Shown piece by piece: positions 25,432 through 33,726 of a DNA stretch of 64,000 nucleotides (positions are counted from its first letter, which is position 1; each line of letters opens with the position of its first letter). The notes beneath the pieces are model-generated. The model saw only the letters and a list, made by a program, of their open reading frames with translations. It was not told the origin of the DNA and ran no database searches. The translations under genes were made by a program, and so were the position numbers. Source of the DNA: Candidatus Binatota bacterium (GTDB lineage Bacteria; Desulfobacterota; Binatia; UBA1149); contig DUBO01000045.1 of assembly GCA_012960245.1 (NCBI GenBank), positions 476 to 64,475 of the forward strand, given 5' to 3'.

Positions 25432-26577
25432 CTAGTTATCCTCCCCGTAGATCGCGTCGACCAGGCGGTAGGCCCGTGGGTCGAGCAGTATGTGCGGACC
25501 CATGCGGTTCATCACGTATGCAAAGCCCAGTCTCCGCTCGGGGTCGTAAAAAGCCAGCGAACCGCCCGCACCGGCGTGGCCGAAGCTCCCCTCGCCCGAA
25601 CCGAACGACATGTGCGGCTGCGGCAACATGAATCCCACCGAAAAACGCGTTTCCAGTTCCAGCACCGCGTCGGGCCCCTGCGCCAACTCACGGCCGCAGG
25701 TGGCGATAGCCTCTGCCGAAAGCAACCCAGCCGCGTTGCCGTAGATCCTGGCCAGCGACAGGGCCGAAGAGTGACCGTTGGCACCCGGCACCTGGGCTCC
25801 GCGCCAGGCCCGCGAGTTAACGGCGCCCGGTTGCATGAGCGCGGGCGGGTTGGTGAAGGCGCGGGCGGTGAGGCCCTCGAGGTCCGACATCATTAACTCG
25901 ACCAGGTTGGGCTCGCCCGCGGGCACGGGGTCGGTGGACAACTCGCCCATCTCGGCGCAGCGCGCGTCCAGTTCCTCGCCGAAGCCGAGATAAAAATCGG
26001 CTCCCGAGGGCGCCGCGATTTCTTCGCGTATGAAGGTGGCCACGTCGCGACCATCAACCCGACGTACAAGTTCGCCCCCGAGCCAGCCAAAACTAATCGC
26101 GTGGTAACCGTGTTTCTCGCCCGGCGTCCACCAGGGCTTCTCGGCGGCGAGCACCGCACAGATACCGTCCCAGTCGTAACCCGCGTCGGCTTCCAACTGT
26201 TGCCGCACTGCCGCCAGTCCGGCCTGGTGCGACATGAGCTGGGCCACCGTGATGTCCTGCTTGCCCGCCGCGGCAAACTCGGGCCAGTAATCGGCCACCG
26301 GCGAGTCCAGCGATATCTTTCCCCGGTCGACAAGAACCTGCACCGCGAGCGCGACCATGCCCTTGGTTGTAGAAAACACGTTTACTATCGTGTCTTCCTG
26401 CCAGGGCTCGCCACCCGGGGACTTGCTGCCGCCCCACAGGCTGGCCAGCACTTCGCCGTTTTCCACCACTGCCACGGCGGCGCCGATCTCGCAGCCGTCG
26501 GTAAAGTTGGCCTCGAAAACCTGCCGCAGCCTGTCGAGCCGAGGGTCGCAGTGTCCGTTCACAGTGCTCATAGCCAT
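25432..26577 (-). CDS. Serine hydrolase, beta-lactamase class C/EstB family
   Basis: 381 residues. The SxxK nucleophile motif is NVFSTTKGMV. The Tyr of the YxN position is in GYHAISFGWLGGEL, and the third motif is FGHAGAGGSLAFYDPE, where esterase members have HGG-like instead of KTG. SHQAGLAAV and WWTPGEKHGYH support an EstB/VIII-type esterase, not an antibiotic-hydrolysing enzyme. There is no signal peptide, so it is probably cytoplasmic. ATG 26577 has AAAGGA upstream. The stop codon touches the start of the Ddn-like gene. Confidence 0.85.
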   Translation of the reverse strand: MAMSTVNGHCDPRLDRLRQVFEANFTDGCEIGAAVAVVENGEVLASLWGGSKSPGGEPWQEDTIVNVFSTTKGMVALAVQVLVDRGKISLDSPVADYWPEFAAAGKQDITVAQLMSHQAGLAAVRQQLEADAGYDWDGICAVLAAEKPWWTPGEKHGYHAISFGWLGGELVRRVDGRDVATFIREEIAAPSGADFYLGFGEELDARCAEMGELSTDPVPAGEPNLVELMMSDLEGLTARAFTNPPALMQPGAVNSRAWRGAQVPGANGHSSALSLARIYGNAAGLLSAEAIATCGRELAQGPDAVLELETRFSVGFMLPQPHMSFGSGEGSFGHAGAGGSLAFYDPERRLGFAYVMNRMGPHILLDPRAYRLVDAIYGEDN

Positions 26578-26659
26578 GTTCTTTCCTTTCTCGAATCCAG
26601 GTAGCAGTTGTCCAGGTGAGGGTTGTCCAGGTGATGGTTACCGAGTCGGCAAGCCGCGG

Positions 26660-28318
26660 TCAGGAAGCCTCGGCCACGAGGCTGGGCAACTGGTAGCCCT
26701 CTTCTTCGAGCGCCGCACGTATGACCTTCTTGTTGATCTTGCCGGTCGAGGTCAGGGGAATAGAATCTCGAAACAGCACGTCGTCGGGCAGCTGCCACTT
26801 GGCAAAGCGAGACTCGCAGTGCTTGAGTACCTCGTCGGCATTGAGCCCGGCGCCTTCGGCCACCACGACGATGGCCACCGGCCGTTCGTCCCACTTCGGG
26901 TGAGGCTGGGCCACGACGGCGGCCTGCGCAACCGCTGGTAACGAAACGATGTGGTTTTCGAGATCCACCGACGAGATCCACTCGCCGCCCGACTTGATCA
27001 TGTCCTTGGAGCGATCGGCGATGATGAGGTACTCGCCCTCGTCTATCTTCGCCACGTCGCCGGTAACCAGCCAGCCCTCGTGAAACTTGGTCGGCTGCGG
27101 ATCGTTGTAGTACTCCGACGCGATCCACGGGCCACGGATGAGTAATTCGCCAACGGCCTCGCCGTCGTGGGGCAGCGGCTGGAACTCCTCGTCGACTATT
27201 TCAATATCGAGACCGGGAATGAGCTGCCCCGCCTTGGCTATGTTGGCAAACTGTTCGTCGAGAGACAGCTCGTGGTCGGCGTACTTGGCAACCCGGCGCG
27301 ATATTGTTCCCAGCGGGTTTGTCTCGGTCATACCCCAGCCCTGTATCATCTCCACGCCGAGTTCATCCCAGAACCAGCGCATGAGCGAGGCCGGCGGTGC
27401 CGACCCGCCGCAGGTCACGCGGTTGAAGCGCTCGAGATTCCAACGGTCGGGCTCGGCCTGCACGGCGGCCATCACGCCCTGCCAGATGGTCGGCACGCCG
27501 GTCGATACCGTGACGCCCTCACTGGCGTATAGGTCGAGCAAGGCCACCGGATCCATGGCACTGCCGTTGAGCACCTGCCGGCAGCCGGTCATAAGGTTGG
27601 CGAAGGGAACGCCCCAGCCCATCGCGTGAAACATTGGCACCACGCCCAGCACGCAGTCGGTGGCCGACAAGCCCAGCGCGTCGGTCATGCACACCGCCAT
27701 GGTGTGCAGGTAAGTGCTGCGGTGGGTGTACATCACGCCCTTGGGATTGCCGGTCGTACCGCTGGTGTAGCACAGACCCATGGGCGAATTCTCGTCGAGC
27801 TCGGGCCAGCTGCAATCGTCGAGCTGGCCAGCAATAAACTCCTCGTAGTCCACGGTCTCTACACCGGCTAGCGGGCCGTCTCCCGAAACCGCGTCACCGT
27901 CCGAACACACGACGATCTTTTCAACGCAGTCTATCTTCCCCGACAGCGGGGCCAGCAACGGCAACAGGCTCTCGTCGGCCACGATCACCCTGTCCCCCGC
28001 GTGGTTGATGATGTACTCGAGGTCGGCAGGGCCCAGGCGTAGGTTGAGCGTGTGCAGCACCGCGCCCATCGAGGGCACGGCCTGGTACATTTCGAGATGG
28101 CGGTGGTTGTTCCACTGGAAACTTGCCACTCGGTCTCCGTGGCCGATGCCGTAGCTGCCCAGGGCGTTGGCCAATTGACACGCACGCTTCCTGGTCACGG
28201 CCAGCGTCTGGCGGTGGATGCCGTCGGCCTTCAGGGTGACAACCGTTTCATCGGGCGCAACGCGGGCGCCACGGTCGGTCAAGCGGTGCATCAAGAGTGG
28301 GGTACGCTGCATCGTCAT
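26660..28318 (-). CDS. Acyl-CoA synthetase (AMP-binding; fatty acid ligase)
   Basis: 552 residues, ANL superfamily. The P-loop-like motif is YTSGTTGNPKGVMYTHRS. Further motifs are VPMFHAMGWGVPFANLMTG, QGWGMTETNPLG, the hinge region LVTGDVAKIDEGEYLIIADR and KSGGEWISSVDLEN, and the catalytic lysine in SIPLTSTGKINKKVIR. It activates fatty or related acids to acyl-CoA via acyl-adenylate. The medium/long-chain FadD/AlkK-like subgroup is likely. The start ATG 28318 (MTMQRTP) has AGGAGA eight bases upstream. The frame is open further upstream without homology. A hairpin lies in its leader (28338-28372). Confidence 0.92.
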   Translation of the reverse strand: MTMQRTPLLMHRLTDRGARVAPDETVVTLKADGIHRQTLAVTRKRACQLANALGSYGIGHGDRVASFQWNNHRHLEMYQAVPSMGAVLHTLNLRLGPADLEYIINHAGDRVIVADESLLPLLAPLSGKIDCVEKIVVCSDGDAVSGDGPLAGVETVDYEEFIAGQLDDCSWPELDENSPMGLCYTSGTTGNPKGVMYTHRSTYLHTMAVCMTDALGLSATDCVLGVVPMFHAMGWGVPFANLMTGCRQVLNGSAMDPVALLDLYASEGVTVSTGVPTIWQGVMAAVQAEPDRWNLERFNRVTCGGSAPPASLMRWFWDELGVEMIQGWGMTETNPLGTISRRVAKYADHELSLDEQFANIAKAGQLIPGLDIEIVDEEFQPLPHDGEAVGELLIRGPWIASEYYNDPQPTKFHEGWLVTGDVAKIDEGEYLIIADRSKDMIKSGGEWISSVDLENHIVSLPAVAQAAVVAQPHPKWDERPVAIVVVAEGAGLNADEVLKHCESRFAKWQLPDDVLFRDSIPLTSTGKINKKVIRAALEEEGYQLPSLVAEAS

Positions 28319-28337
28319 CGTTAGTTTCTCCTGGGTG

Positions 28338-28372
28338 GGGCGGCTCGAGAATCCTCGCGAACCGCCCTTTTT
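28338..28372 (+). terminator. Intrinsic-terminator-like hairpin facing against its neighbours
   Basis: GGGCGG-CT-CGAG-AATC-CTCG-CGAA-CCGCCC is followed on the plus strand by TTTTT (28368-28372), a classical terminator form. Both flanking genes are on the minus strand, so it would stop antisense transcription, or act as a leader hairpin 20 nt before the ribosome site of the acyl-CoA synthetase mRNA. Confidence 0.5.
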
Positions 28373-28424
28373 AGACCGGATACCGTGGCTTGGGCAAGTG
28401 CTGGCGCCGGCGCAGCCTTCTTTT

Positions 28425-29486
28425 TCAGGCAGCGGCGATGAAGTCGACGCCGTCTGTCCAGCCACGCTGGCTTACCCAGGCGCGTATCCGCTCGCGAGCA
28501 CCCGCCTGTCCAACCGCCGCAACTGCCAGCGGCCGGGGCTCAAGCAGGGCTAGATCCTCCATTGAGATAACCGATAGGCGCCGCCCCTCCACCAGAACCG
28601 AGCCCCCCTGCTTGCGCGGATTGACCTCGGCAAAGCCCCGCGGGCAGCGCCCTTCGCGAGCCAGTCCCCGGGCCAGTGTCTTGCCCACCGGGCCGGCGCC
28701 CAGCAGCCAGCAGTCCTGCTCCTCTCGCGCGGCTTCGCCCAGCCAACCAGCAAGAAAGTACGCCCGCGCCCGCGCGAAGGCCTCCTCGCTGTAAGCCTCG
28801 TCGTTGCGCCACGACTGGCCGTCGTGCAAGCGCCAGCGGTAGAGCAGGCCGGGCAACGAAGCCAGCTCGTGTCCCGCGGCCAGCGCCCGCAGCACGAGAT
28901 CCCAGTCCTCGGGCCAGCCGCGGCTGCACCACCCTCCGAGTTGGCGAAGTCTGCTGCTGTGCAGCATCAGGGTCGGATGCAGAACCGGGCACTCCACGAA
29001 ACGATCCCGCCCCAGCTCGGCAGTGGTCGTCAGAGAACCCTGCCAGTCAAGATAACGGCGCATGCCGTCGTTCATGCGATCGCCAGGAAAAGCCTCGACA
29101 GCACAACCAACGGCGAACAAGCGTGGGTTGTCGCGCAACGCCCGCTGCTGCTCGGCAAGGCGCGTGGGCCGGCAACAGTCGTCGGCGTCCATACGCGCGA
29201 TCAAGGGCGCCTGCGCCAACTGCAGACCGTAGTTGAGCGCGTCGACAATGCCGCGGCCCGGGTTAGCCACCAGTAGTATCCTGCTGTCACGCCCGGCCGC
29301 TGCCTCGAGCACGGACCGGCTCGCGTCGCTGCTGTGATCGTCGACCGCCAGCAGCTCCCAGTCTTCCAGGGTCTGCGAGGTCACAGAATCCAGTGCCTCT
29401 CGCAGCCACGCGGCGGCGTTACGCACGGGCATGAGCACGCTGACTTGCGGCGGTCGCCGCTTCTGCCATTGCTTCGGTTGGCCCAC
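28425..29486 (-). CDS. Family 2 glycosyltransferase
   Basis: About 353 residues. The GT-A domain has QVSVLMPVRNAAAWLREALD, LLAVDDHSSDASR and the DxD-type metal site LIARMDADDCCRPTRL. WPEDWDLVLRALAAGH follows, the usual ED...R region. The C-terminal ~100 residues (GAGPVGKTLARGLA, RGFAEVNPRKQGG) look like a small Rossmann-type domain, unusual for GT2. The product may be a cell-envelope glycan; the acceptor is unknown. GTG 29486 is chosen because homology begins about 12 residues later and the divergent FAD gene starts at 29507. Confidence 0.8.
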   Translation of the reverse strand: MGQPKQWQKRRPPQVSVLMPVRNAAAWLREALDSVTSQTLEDWELLAVDDHSSDASRSVLEAAAGRDSRILLVANPGRGIVDALNYGLQLAQAPLIARMDADDCCRPTRLAEQQRALRDNPRLFAVGCAVEAFPGDRMNDGMRRYLDWQGSLTTTAELGRDRFVECPVLHPTLMLHSSRLRQLGGWCSRGWPEDWDLVLRALAAGHELASLPGLLYRWRLHDGQSWRNDEAYSEEAFARARAYFLAGWLGEAAREEQDCWLLGAGPVGKTLARGLAREGRCPRGFAEVNPRKQGGSVLVEGRRLSVISMEDLALLEPRPLAVAAVGQAGARERIRAWVSQRGWTDGVDFIAAA

Positions 29487-29506
29487 GACCGGATAGTGTC
29501 GGCAGC

Positions 29507-31117
29507 ATGGCAGCAAGGCAACGCAGTTTCTGGGGCTGGGGTTACGAGGGCGAGGGGCCGTCGGAAGAACAACGTCGTGCCATCGCCGGCGCGCTGGCCG
29601 AGCGCTTCGGCGTCGAGGCCCCCGAACCCGCCACTCCACCGCGGCTCGAAGACCTCGACCTGCGCCAACCGCGCCTGTCCCCACCCTCGTCGCTCGAGCA
29701 AGCCTGCTCACAGTCGCCATACGAGCGCGCGCTGCACAGCTACGGGCGTAGTTTTCGCGACGTGGTGCGTGGGCTGGCCGGAGATTTCGGCAACCCGCCC
29801 GACGTCGTTGCCTACCCGGCCGACGAAGACGAGCTGTGCTCGTTGCTCGACTGGGCCGGTGACCAGGGCGCGGCCGTGATTCCCTTCGGTGGTGGCTCGA
29901 GCGTGGTGGGCGGCGTGGAGCCGGCTGTCGGCGACAGCTATGCCGGTACGGTGACCGTCGACCTGTCGCGCATGGACCGCGTGCTCGAGATCGACCGCGA
30001 GTCGCGCGCCGCGCGCATACAAGCGGGGGTCTACGGCCCCGCTCTCGAAGACCAGCTGCGGCCACACGGGCTCACCCTGCGACACTTTCCCCAGTCGTTT
30101 GAGTTCTCGACACTGGGTGGCTGGATCGCCACGCGCAGTGGCGGACACTACGCGACGCTGTACACCCACATAGACGACTTCGTGGAATCGCTGAGGGTAA
30201 TAACGCCTTCGGGGAGCATAGAGTCACGGCGCCTGCCGGGCTCGGGCGCCGGCCCCAGCCCCGACCGCATGTTCATCGGTTCGGAGGGCACGCTGGGAAT
30301 AATAACCGAAGCCTGGATGCGGCTGCAGGACAGGCCCAGCATGCGGGCATCGGCCTCGCTGCGTTTTACCGATTACGAGCAGGCCTGGCGGGCCGTGCAG
30401 GCGGTATCGCAGTCGGGGCTGTTCCCCGCCAACCTGCGGCTGCTCGACAAGGTGGAGGCGGCGCTCAACGGCGCGGGTAACGGCGACGACCACGTTCTTA
30501 TAGTCGGCTTCGAATCCGCAGACCACCCACCCGACGCGTGGATGGCACGGGCGCTCGAGTGCTGTCGCGACCACGGCGCCAGCCACGACGAGGGAGCCGG
30601 CGCCACCCGCAGCGACCAGGCGGGCAACCGCGAGGGAGCAGCCGGGGCCTGGCGCAAGTCGTTCCTGCAAGCGCCCTACCTGCGCGACGCGCTGGTGACG
30701 ATGGGCTTTATAACCGAGACCTTCGAAACCGCCATAACCTGGGATCGCTTCGAACAGTTTCATTCGGGCATCATCGAGGCCGTCAACAAGGCACTGGCCG
30801 ACATTTGCGGAGGCGGGCAGGTGACCTGCCGCTTTACCCACGTGTACCCCGACGGGCCTGCTCCTTACTTTTCGATCATCGCGCCCGCGCGCGCCGGCGC
30901 CCAGCTGCAGCAGTGGGCCGAGATCAAGGCAGTCGCCGCCGCGGCGGTAATAGACCTTGGTGGTAGCATAACCCACCACCACGCAGTCGGCCGCGACCAC
31001 CGGCCCTGGTACGAAAAACAGCGCCCCGACGGGTTCGCGAGAGCCATGCTGGCCGCGCGCGCCGAGATGGATCCGGCCGGGATGCTGAACCCCGGCGTGT
31101 TGTTCAAGGCGCCCTGA
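29507..31117 (+). CDS. FAD-dependent alkyl-dihydroxyacetonephosphate synthase-like protein
   Basis: 536 residues, VAO/PCMH-type FAD protein. N-terminal RQRSFWGWGYEGEGPSEEQ and SYGRSFRDVVRGL are typical of alkyl-DHAP synthases (AGPS). The FAD domain shows IPFGGGSSVVGGV, PQSFEFSTLGGWIATRSGGH and RMFIGSEGTLGIITEA. The substrate domain ends with DLGGSITHHHAVGRDH, the His-rich active-site segment of AGPS. In eukaryotes this makes ether lipid precursors by replacing acyl with alkyl on acyl-DHAP; bacterial members may act likewise or in other oxidations. ATG 29507 is 20 bp from the divergent GT2. The gene overlaps the convergent M20 gene by 14 bp. Confidence 0.85.
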   Translation: MAARQRSFWGWGYEGEGPSEEQRRAIAGALAERFGVEAPEPATPPRLEDLDLRQPRLSPPSSLEQACSQSPYERALHSYGRSFRDVVRGLAGDFGNPPDVVAYPADEDELCSLLDWAGDQGAAVIPFGGGSSVVGGVEPAVGDSYAGTVTVDLSRMDRVLEIDRESRAARIQAGVYGPALEDQLRPHGLTLRHFPQSFEFSTLGGWIATRSGGHYATLYTHIDDFVESLRVITPSGSIESRRLPGSGAGPSPDRMFIGSEGTLGIITEAWMRLQDRPSMRASASLRFTDYEQAWRAVQAVSQSGLFPANLRLLDKVEAALNGAGNGDDHVLIVGFESADHPPDAWMARALECCRDHGASHDEGAGATRSDQAGNREGAAGAWRKSFLQAPYLRDALVTMGFITETFETAITWDRFEQFHSGIIEAVNKALADICGGGQVTCRFTHVYPDGPAPYFSIIAPARAGAQLQQWAEIKAVAAAAVIDLGGSITHHHAVGRDHRPWYEKQRPDGFARAMLAARAEMDPAGMLNPGVLFKAP

Positions 31118-32318
31118 AGAGTTGCCGACCGTCGGCGAGCATGGCCAAAGCCACGGCGCAGTGCAGTGCCGCGCCCACGGACAGCACCCCCTCGTCGAGT
31201 TTCATGCGATCGGAATGCAGGGGGCCGCCGTCTTCGACACGACAACCGAGAAACGCCATCGCTCCCGGCACACGGTTGAGCACGTATGAAAAATCTTCGG
31301 CACCCATCATCGGGCCGGGCATTTCGATACTGCGAAGACCCAGCCCCCCGGCAACGCCAGCAACCAGCCGGGCCGCGTACCCGTCGTTAACGGTAGGTCC
31401 GTAGCCTTCGGCTATGTCGACCTCGGCCGTGAGCCCGCGCGCGGCCGCAACTCCCGCCACCACGCGGCGCAACTGGTCGTGGGCGCGCTGCCGTCCATCG
31501 TCGCTCAGGCAGCGTATCGTTCCCTGCAAGGTGGCACGCGGAGGAATGACGTTGAAGGTACTGCCCGCTTCGACCCTGGTGACACTGAATACAACGCGAT
31601 CGTAGGGGTCGGTCTCGCGGGCCATCGCGTGCGACAACCCGTCGACGATCGGCCCGATACCAGGTATCGGATCCGCGGAAAGATGCGGCACCGAGGCGTG
31701 TCCCCCGCGACCGTCAAGATGAATCTCAAAGATATCGGCCGAGGCCATGAAGGTGCCCTCTCGCCATGACACTGCCCGCGACGGCGAGCTGGGGTCAACG
31801 TGTATTGCGAAGGCCGCGTCTACTCCCTCCAGGGCTCCCTCGTCGAGCATGACCACCGCTCCCCAGTGCCCCTCTTCGCCGGGCTGGAACATCAACCTCA
31901 CCGTGCCGGCAAAGTCGGCACGTCGCTCCTGCAACAACGACGCGGCACCGAGCAGCATTGCCACGTGGGCGTCGTGTCCGCAGGCGTGCATGCAACCATC
32001 GCGCTCGGAGCTGAAGTCAACGCCGCTGTGCTCGGTCATGGGCAGGGCGTCGGTGTCGGCCCTGAGCGCGACCACCCCCGCCGGCCGCTGGCCCTCGACT
32101 GCTTTGCCCTCGCCGACGATGTCGGCCACCACCGAGCTGCAACCTTCGCCGCTGCGGGCGCCGCTGATGCCCAGCCGTTCGAGCTCCCCCAGTATCAACG
32201 CCTGCGTGTCGGGGTTGACCAGGCCGAGCTCCGGGTTGACGTGCACGCGCCTGCGCAACTCGACCAAGCGCTCGGCATCGCGGCCGGCCGCGGCCAGGAG
32301 TTCGTTGTCGTCGCTCAT
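31104..32318 (-). CDS. M20-family amidohydrolase (HipO/AmhX type)
   Basis: 404 residues. Metal-binding region: HACGHDAHVAMLLGAASLL. The catalytic Glu region is LMFQPGEEGHWGAVVML. The dimerisation insert has GRGGHASVPHLSADPI, and the C-terminal His lies in PMMGAEDFSYVLNRVPGA. Members hydrolyse N-acyl amino acids or amides in the cytoplasm. ATG 32318 overlaps the TAA of the selenocysteine DsbA-like gene by one base (TAATG), so translation is coupled. It is the last gene of a three-gene operon (crotonase, seleno-DsbA, M20). Confidence 0.9.
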   Translation of the reverse strand: MSDDNELLAAAGRDAERLVELRRRVHVNPELGLVNPDTQALILGELERLGISGARSGEGCSSVVADIVGEGKAVEGQRPAGVVALRADTDALPMTEHSGVDFSSERDGCMHACGHDAHVAMLLGAASLLQERRADFAGTVRLMFQPGEEGHWGAVVMLDEGALEGVDAAFAIHVDPSSPSRAVSWREGTFMASADIFEIHLDGRGGHASVPHLSADPIPGIGPIVDGLSHAMARETDPYDRVVFSVTRVEAGSTFNVIPPRATLQGTIRCLSDDGRQRAHDQLRRVVAGVAAARGLTAEVDIAEGYGPTVNDGYAARLVAGVAGGLGLRSIEMPGPMMGAEDFSYVLNRVPGAMAFLGCRVEDGGPLHSDRMKLDEGVLSVGAALHCAVALAMLADGRQLFRAP

Positions 32319-32950
32319 TACTCCTGCCGCCCCTGCTCAGCTTGCACCTGTTTGAGCCGGCGGTTGACGATGTGGCGATAGAGGTCGAGCTCCTGGGCAC
32401 CGGGCAGCGTAAGCACGTCGCCGTCTACCACCACCGTCGGTATGCCGGTGATACCGAGCTCGCGGGCCTCGGCGAAATCTTTCTGCAGTTCTTCTTCCAG
32501 CGCCGGGTCGTGGAGGTCAGCCTCAAAACGGACCTGGTCCAGGCCCAGCTCCACGGCGACCTCGACCAGCGTGGATCGATTACCCGGGTCGCGGTGTTGT
32601 TCGAAGTAGGCCTTCATCAATGCCAGGTGGTAGTCGGTGAAGCGTTGCTGGCGGGCGGCCGCCTTGACGGCGATGCCCGACGGCAATGACCACGGGGTGG
32701 GTGGCTCGGCCGAGCTCCAGGGATACGCAAAAACCGGCGAGCCCGGCATCGACTCGGGACGCGCCCAGGACGCGGTATAGCCGGTAAACTTCTCCAGCGA
32801 GGTCGCGCGTTGTTGCGGGCGCAGCATATAGCCTCGCCAGTTAACGATCAGCTTGTCACCGAACTCATCCTCGAGGGTGCGCAGGCTCACGGCCGCGACA
32901 TAGCACCAGGGTCAAAGAACGTCCGACCAGACTGTGAAACGGACCTCCAT
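32318..32950 (-). CDS. Selenocysteine DsbA/FrnE-family oxidoreductase, UPWC motif (TGA=Sec13)
   Basis: Reading from ATG 32950 through one in-frame TGA (32914-32912) gives 210 residues beginning MEVRFTVWSDVL-U-PWCYVAAV. The family N-terminus is xxxxSDxxCPWCY, so Sec13 stands at the first active-site cysteine and Cys16 is kept (UxxC). The rest is DsbA-like: LIVNWRGYMLRPQQR, AYFEQHRDPGNRSTLVEVA, KDFAEARELGITGIPTVVV with the cis-proline. FrnE and HCCA-isomerase relatives share this layout. The start is supported by a one-base TGATG overlap with the upstream crotonase stop. Without recoding, the protein would begin near residue 21 and lack its active site. A SECIS-like stem-loop with a bulged U follows (32907-32876). 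Physiological substrate unknown. Confidence 0.92.
32876..32907 (-). other. Bacterial SECIS-like hairpin for Sec13
   Basis: On the minus strand GGUG (32907-32904) pairs with CACC (32879-32876). Above an asymmetric internal loop, CGCGGC (32897-32892) pairs with GCC-U-GCG (32886-32880), leaving a single bulged U. The loop is CGUGA, which starts 20 nt after the UGA. It resembles the peroxiredoxin element, whose loop also begins CGUGA. Bulged U and GU-containing loop are known SelB-recognition features in E. coli. Confidence 0.75.
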
Positions 32951-33651
32951 CAGCCGGTCATCATGCCAGCGAGGTCGGTGTCCATCCATTGCCGGATGGA
33001 GGCCACCACGGGCCCGCGTGCATCCTTGCGAGTGAGGGCAAACGCACCGCGGCTGAGCTGGGCCAGGCGCGCGGCGTCTTCAACAGCCGCTGCTATAACA
33101 TCGCCGGGCTCCACGACCTGGTCGAGAAAGCCGATGTCCACCGCCTCGGCGGGATTGTAGAGCCGGGCCAGTTGCGTGGCCTCGTGCAGGTCCTTGCGGG
33201 CCAGGCGCTCGCGCGCAAGCACCAACGCAAAATAGGGCAGGTTCATTCCGATGGCTGTCTCGTTGAGCCCCAGTTTGAAGTCACCAGCGGTGCCCACCCG
33301 CTTGTCGACCGACAGGAGCAGCATGGCTCCCAGCGCCACCGCGTGGCCGGTGCAGGCCACCACCACCGGGCGCGGGCTGGCGTAAAACCGCAGCAGCATC
33401 TCTATGCCGCTGGTCAAAAGAGCCAACGCGCCCTCGGGGTCGCCGGTGATGACCTTGAGATCAAAGCCGCCGGACAACCGCCCCTCGCGACCACTTATGA
33501 CCACCGCCCCGGCGTCGGCTTCATCGACTTCGTCGAGCAGTGAATTCATGCTCGCTATGGCAGCGGGCGAAAACGCGTTGGCCTTGCCGTCATCCATATG
33601 GATATGGGCCACGCCGTCTTCGATGCTAAGCGTTATGTTGTTGTCAGCCAT
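32950..33651 (-). CDS. Enoyl-CoA hydratase/isomerase family protein
   Basis: 233 residues, crotonase fold. The start MADNNITLSIEDGVAHIHMD is standard. The oxyanion-hole segments are SGREGRLSGGFDLKV and CTGHAVALGAMLLLSVDKRV. GLNETAIGMNLPYFALVLA holds the region of the second catalytic residue; Glu is seen in LNETAIG. It probably hydrates or isomerises an acyl-CoA. It is the first gene of the coupled operon with the seleno-DsbA and M20 genes. Confidence 0.9.
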   Translation of the reverse strand: MADNNITLSIEDGVAHIHMDDGKANAFSPAAIASMNSLLDEVDEADAGAVVISGREGRLSGGFDLKVITGDPEGALALLTSGIEMLLRFYASPRPVVVACTGHAVALGAMLLLSVDKRVGTAGDFKLGLNETAIGMNLPYFALVLARERLARKDLHEATQLARLYNPAEAVDIGFLDQVVEPGDVIAAAVEDAARLAQLSRGAFALTRKDARGPVVASIRQWMDTDLAGMMTG

Positions 33652-33726
33652 GCGGGCAGTTCTAGCGGCGATCGCCTGCTGAAAAAAGGCCGCCGGCAGT
33701 AATCGGCTTTCCGGCCAGCGGCGCGT

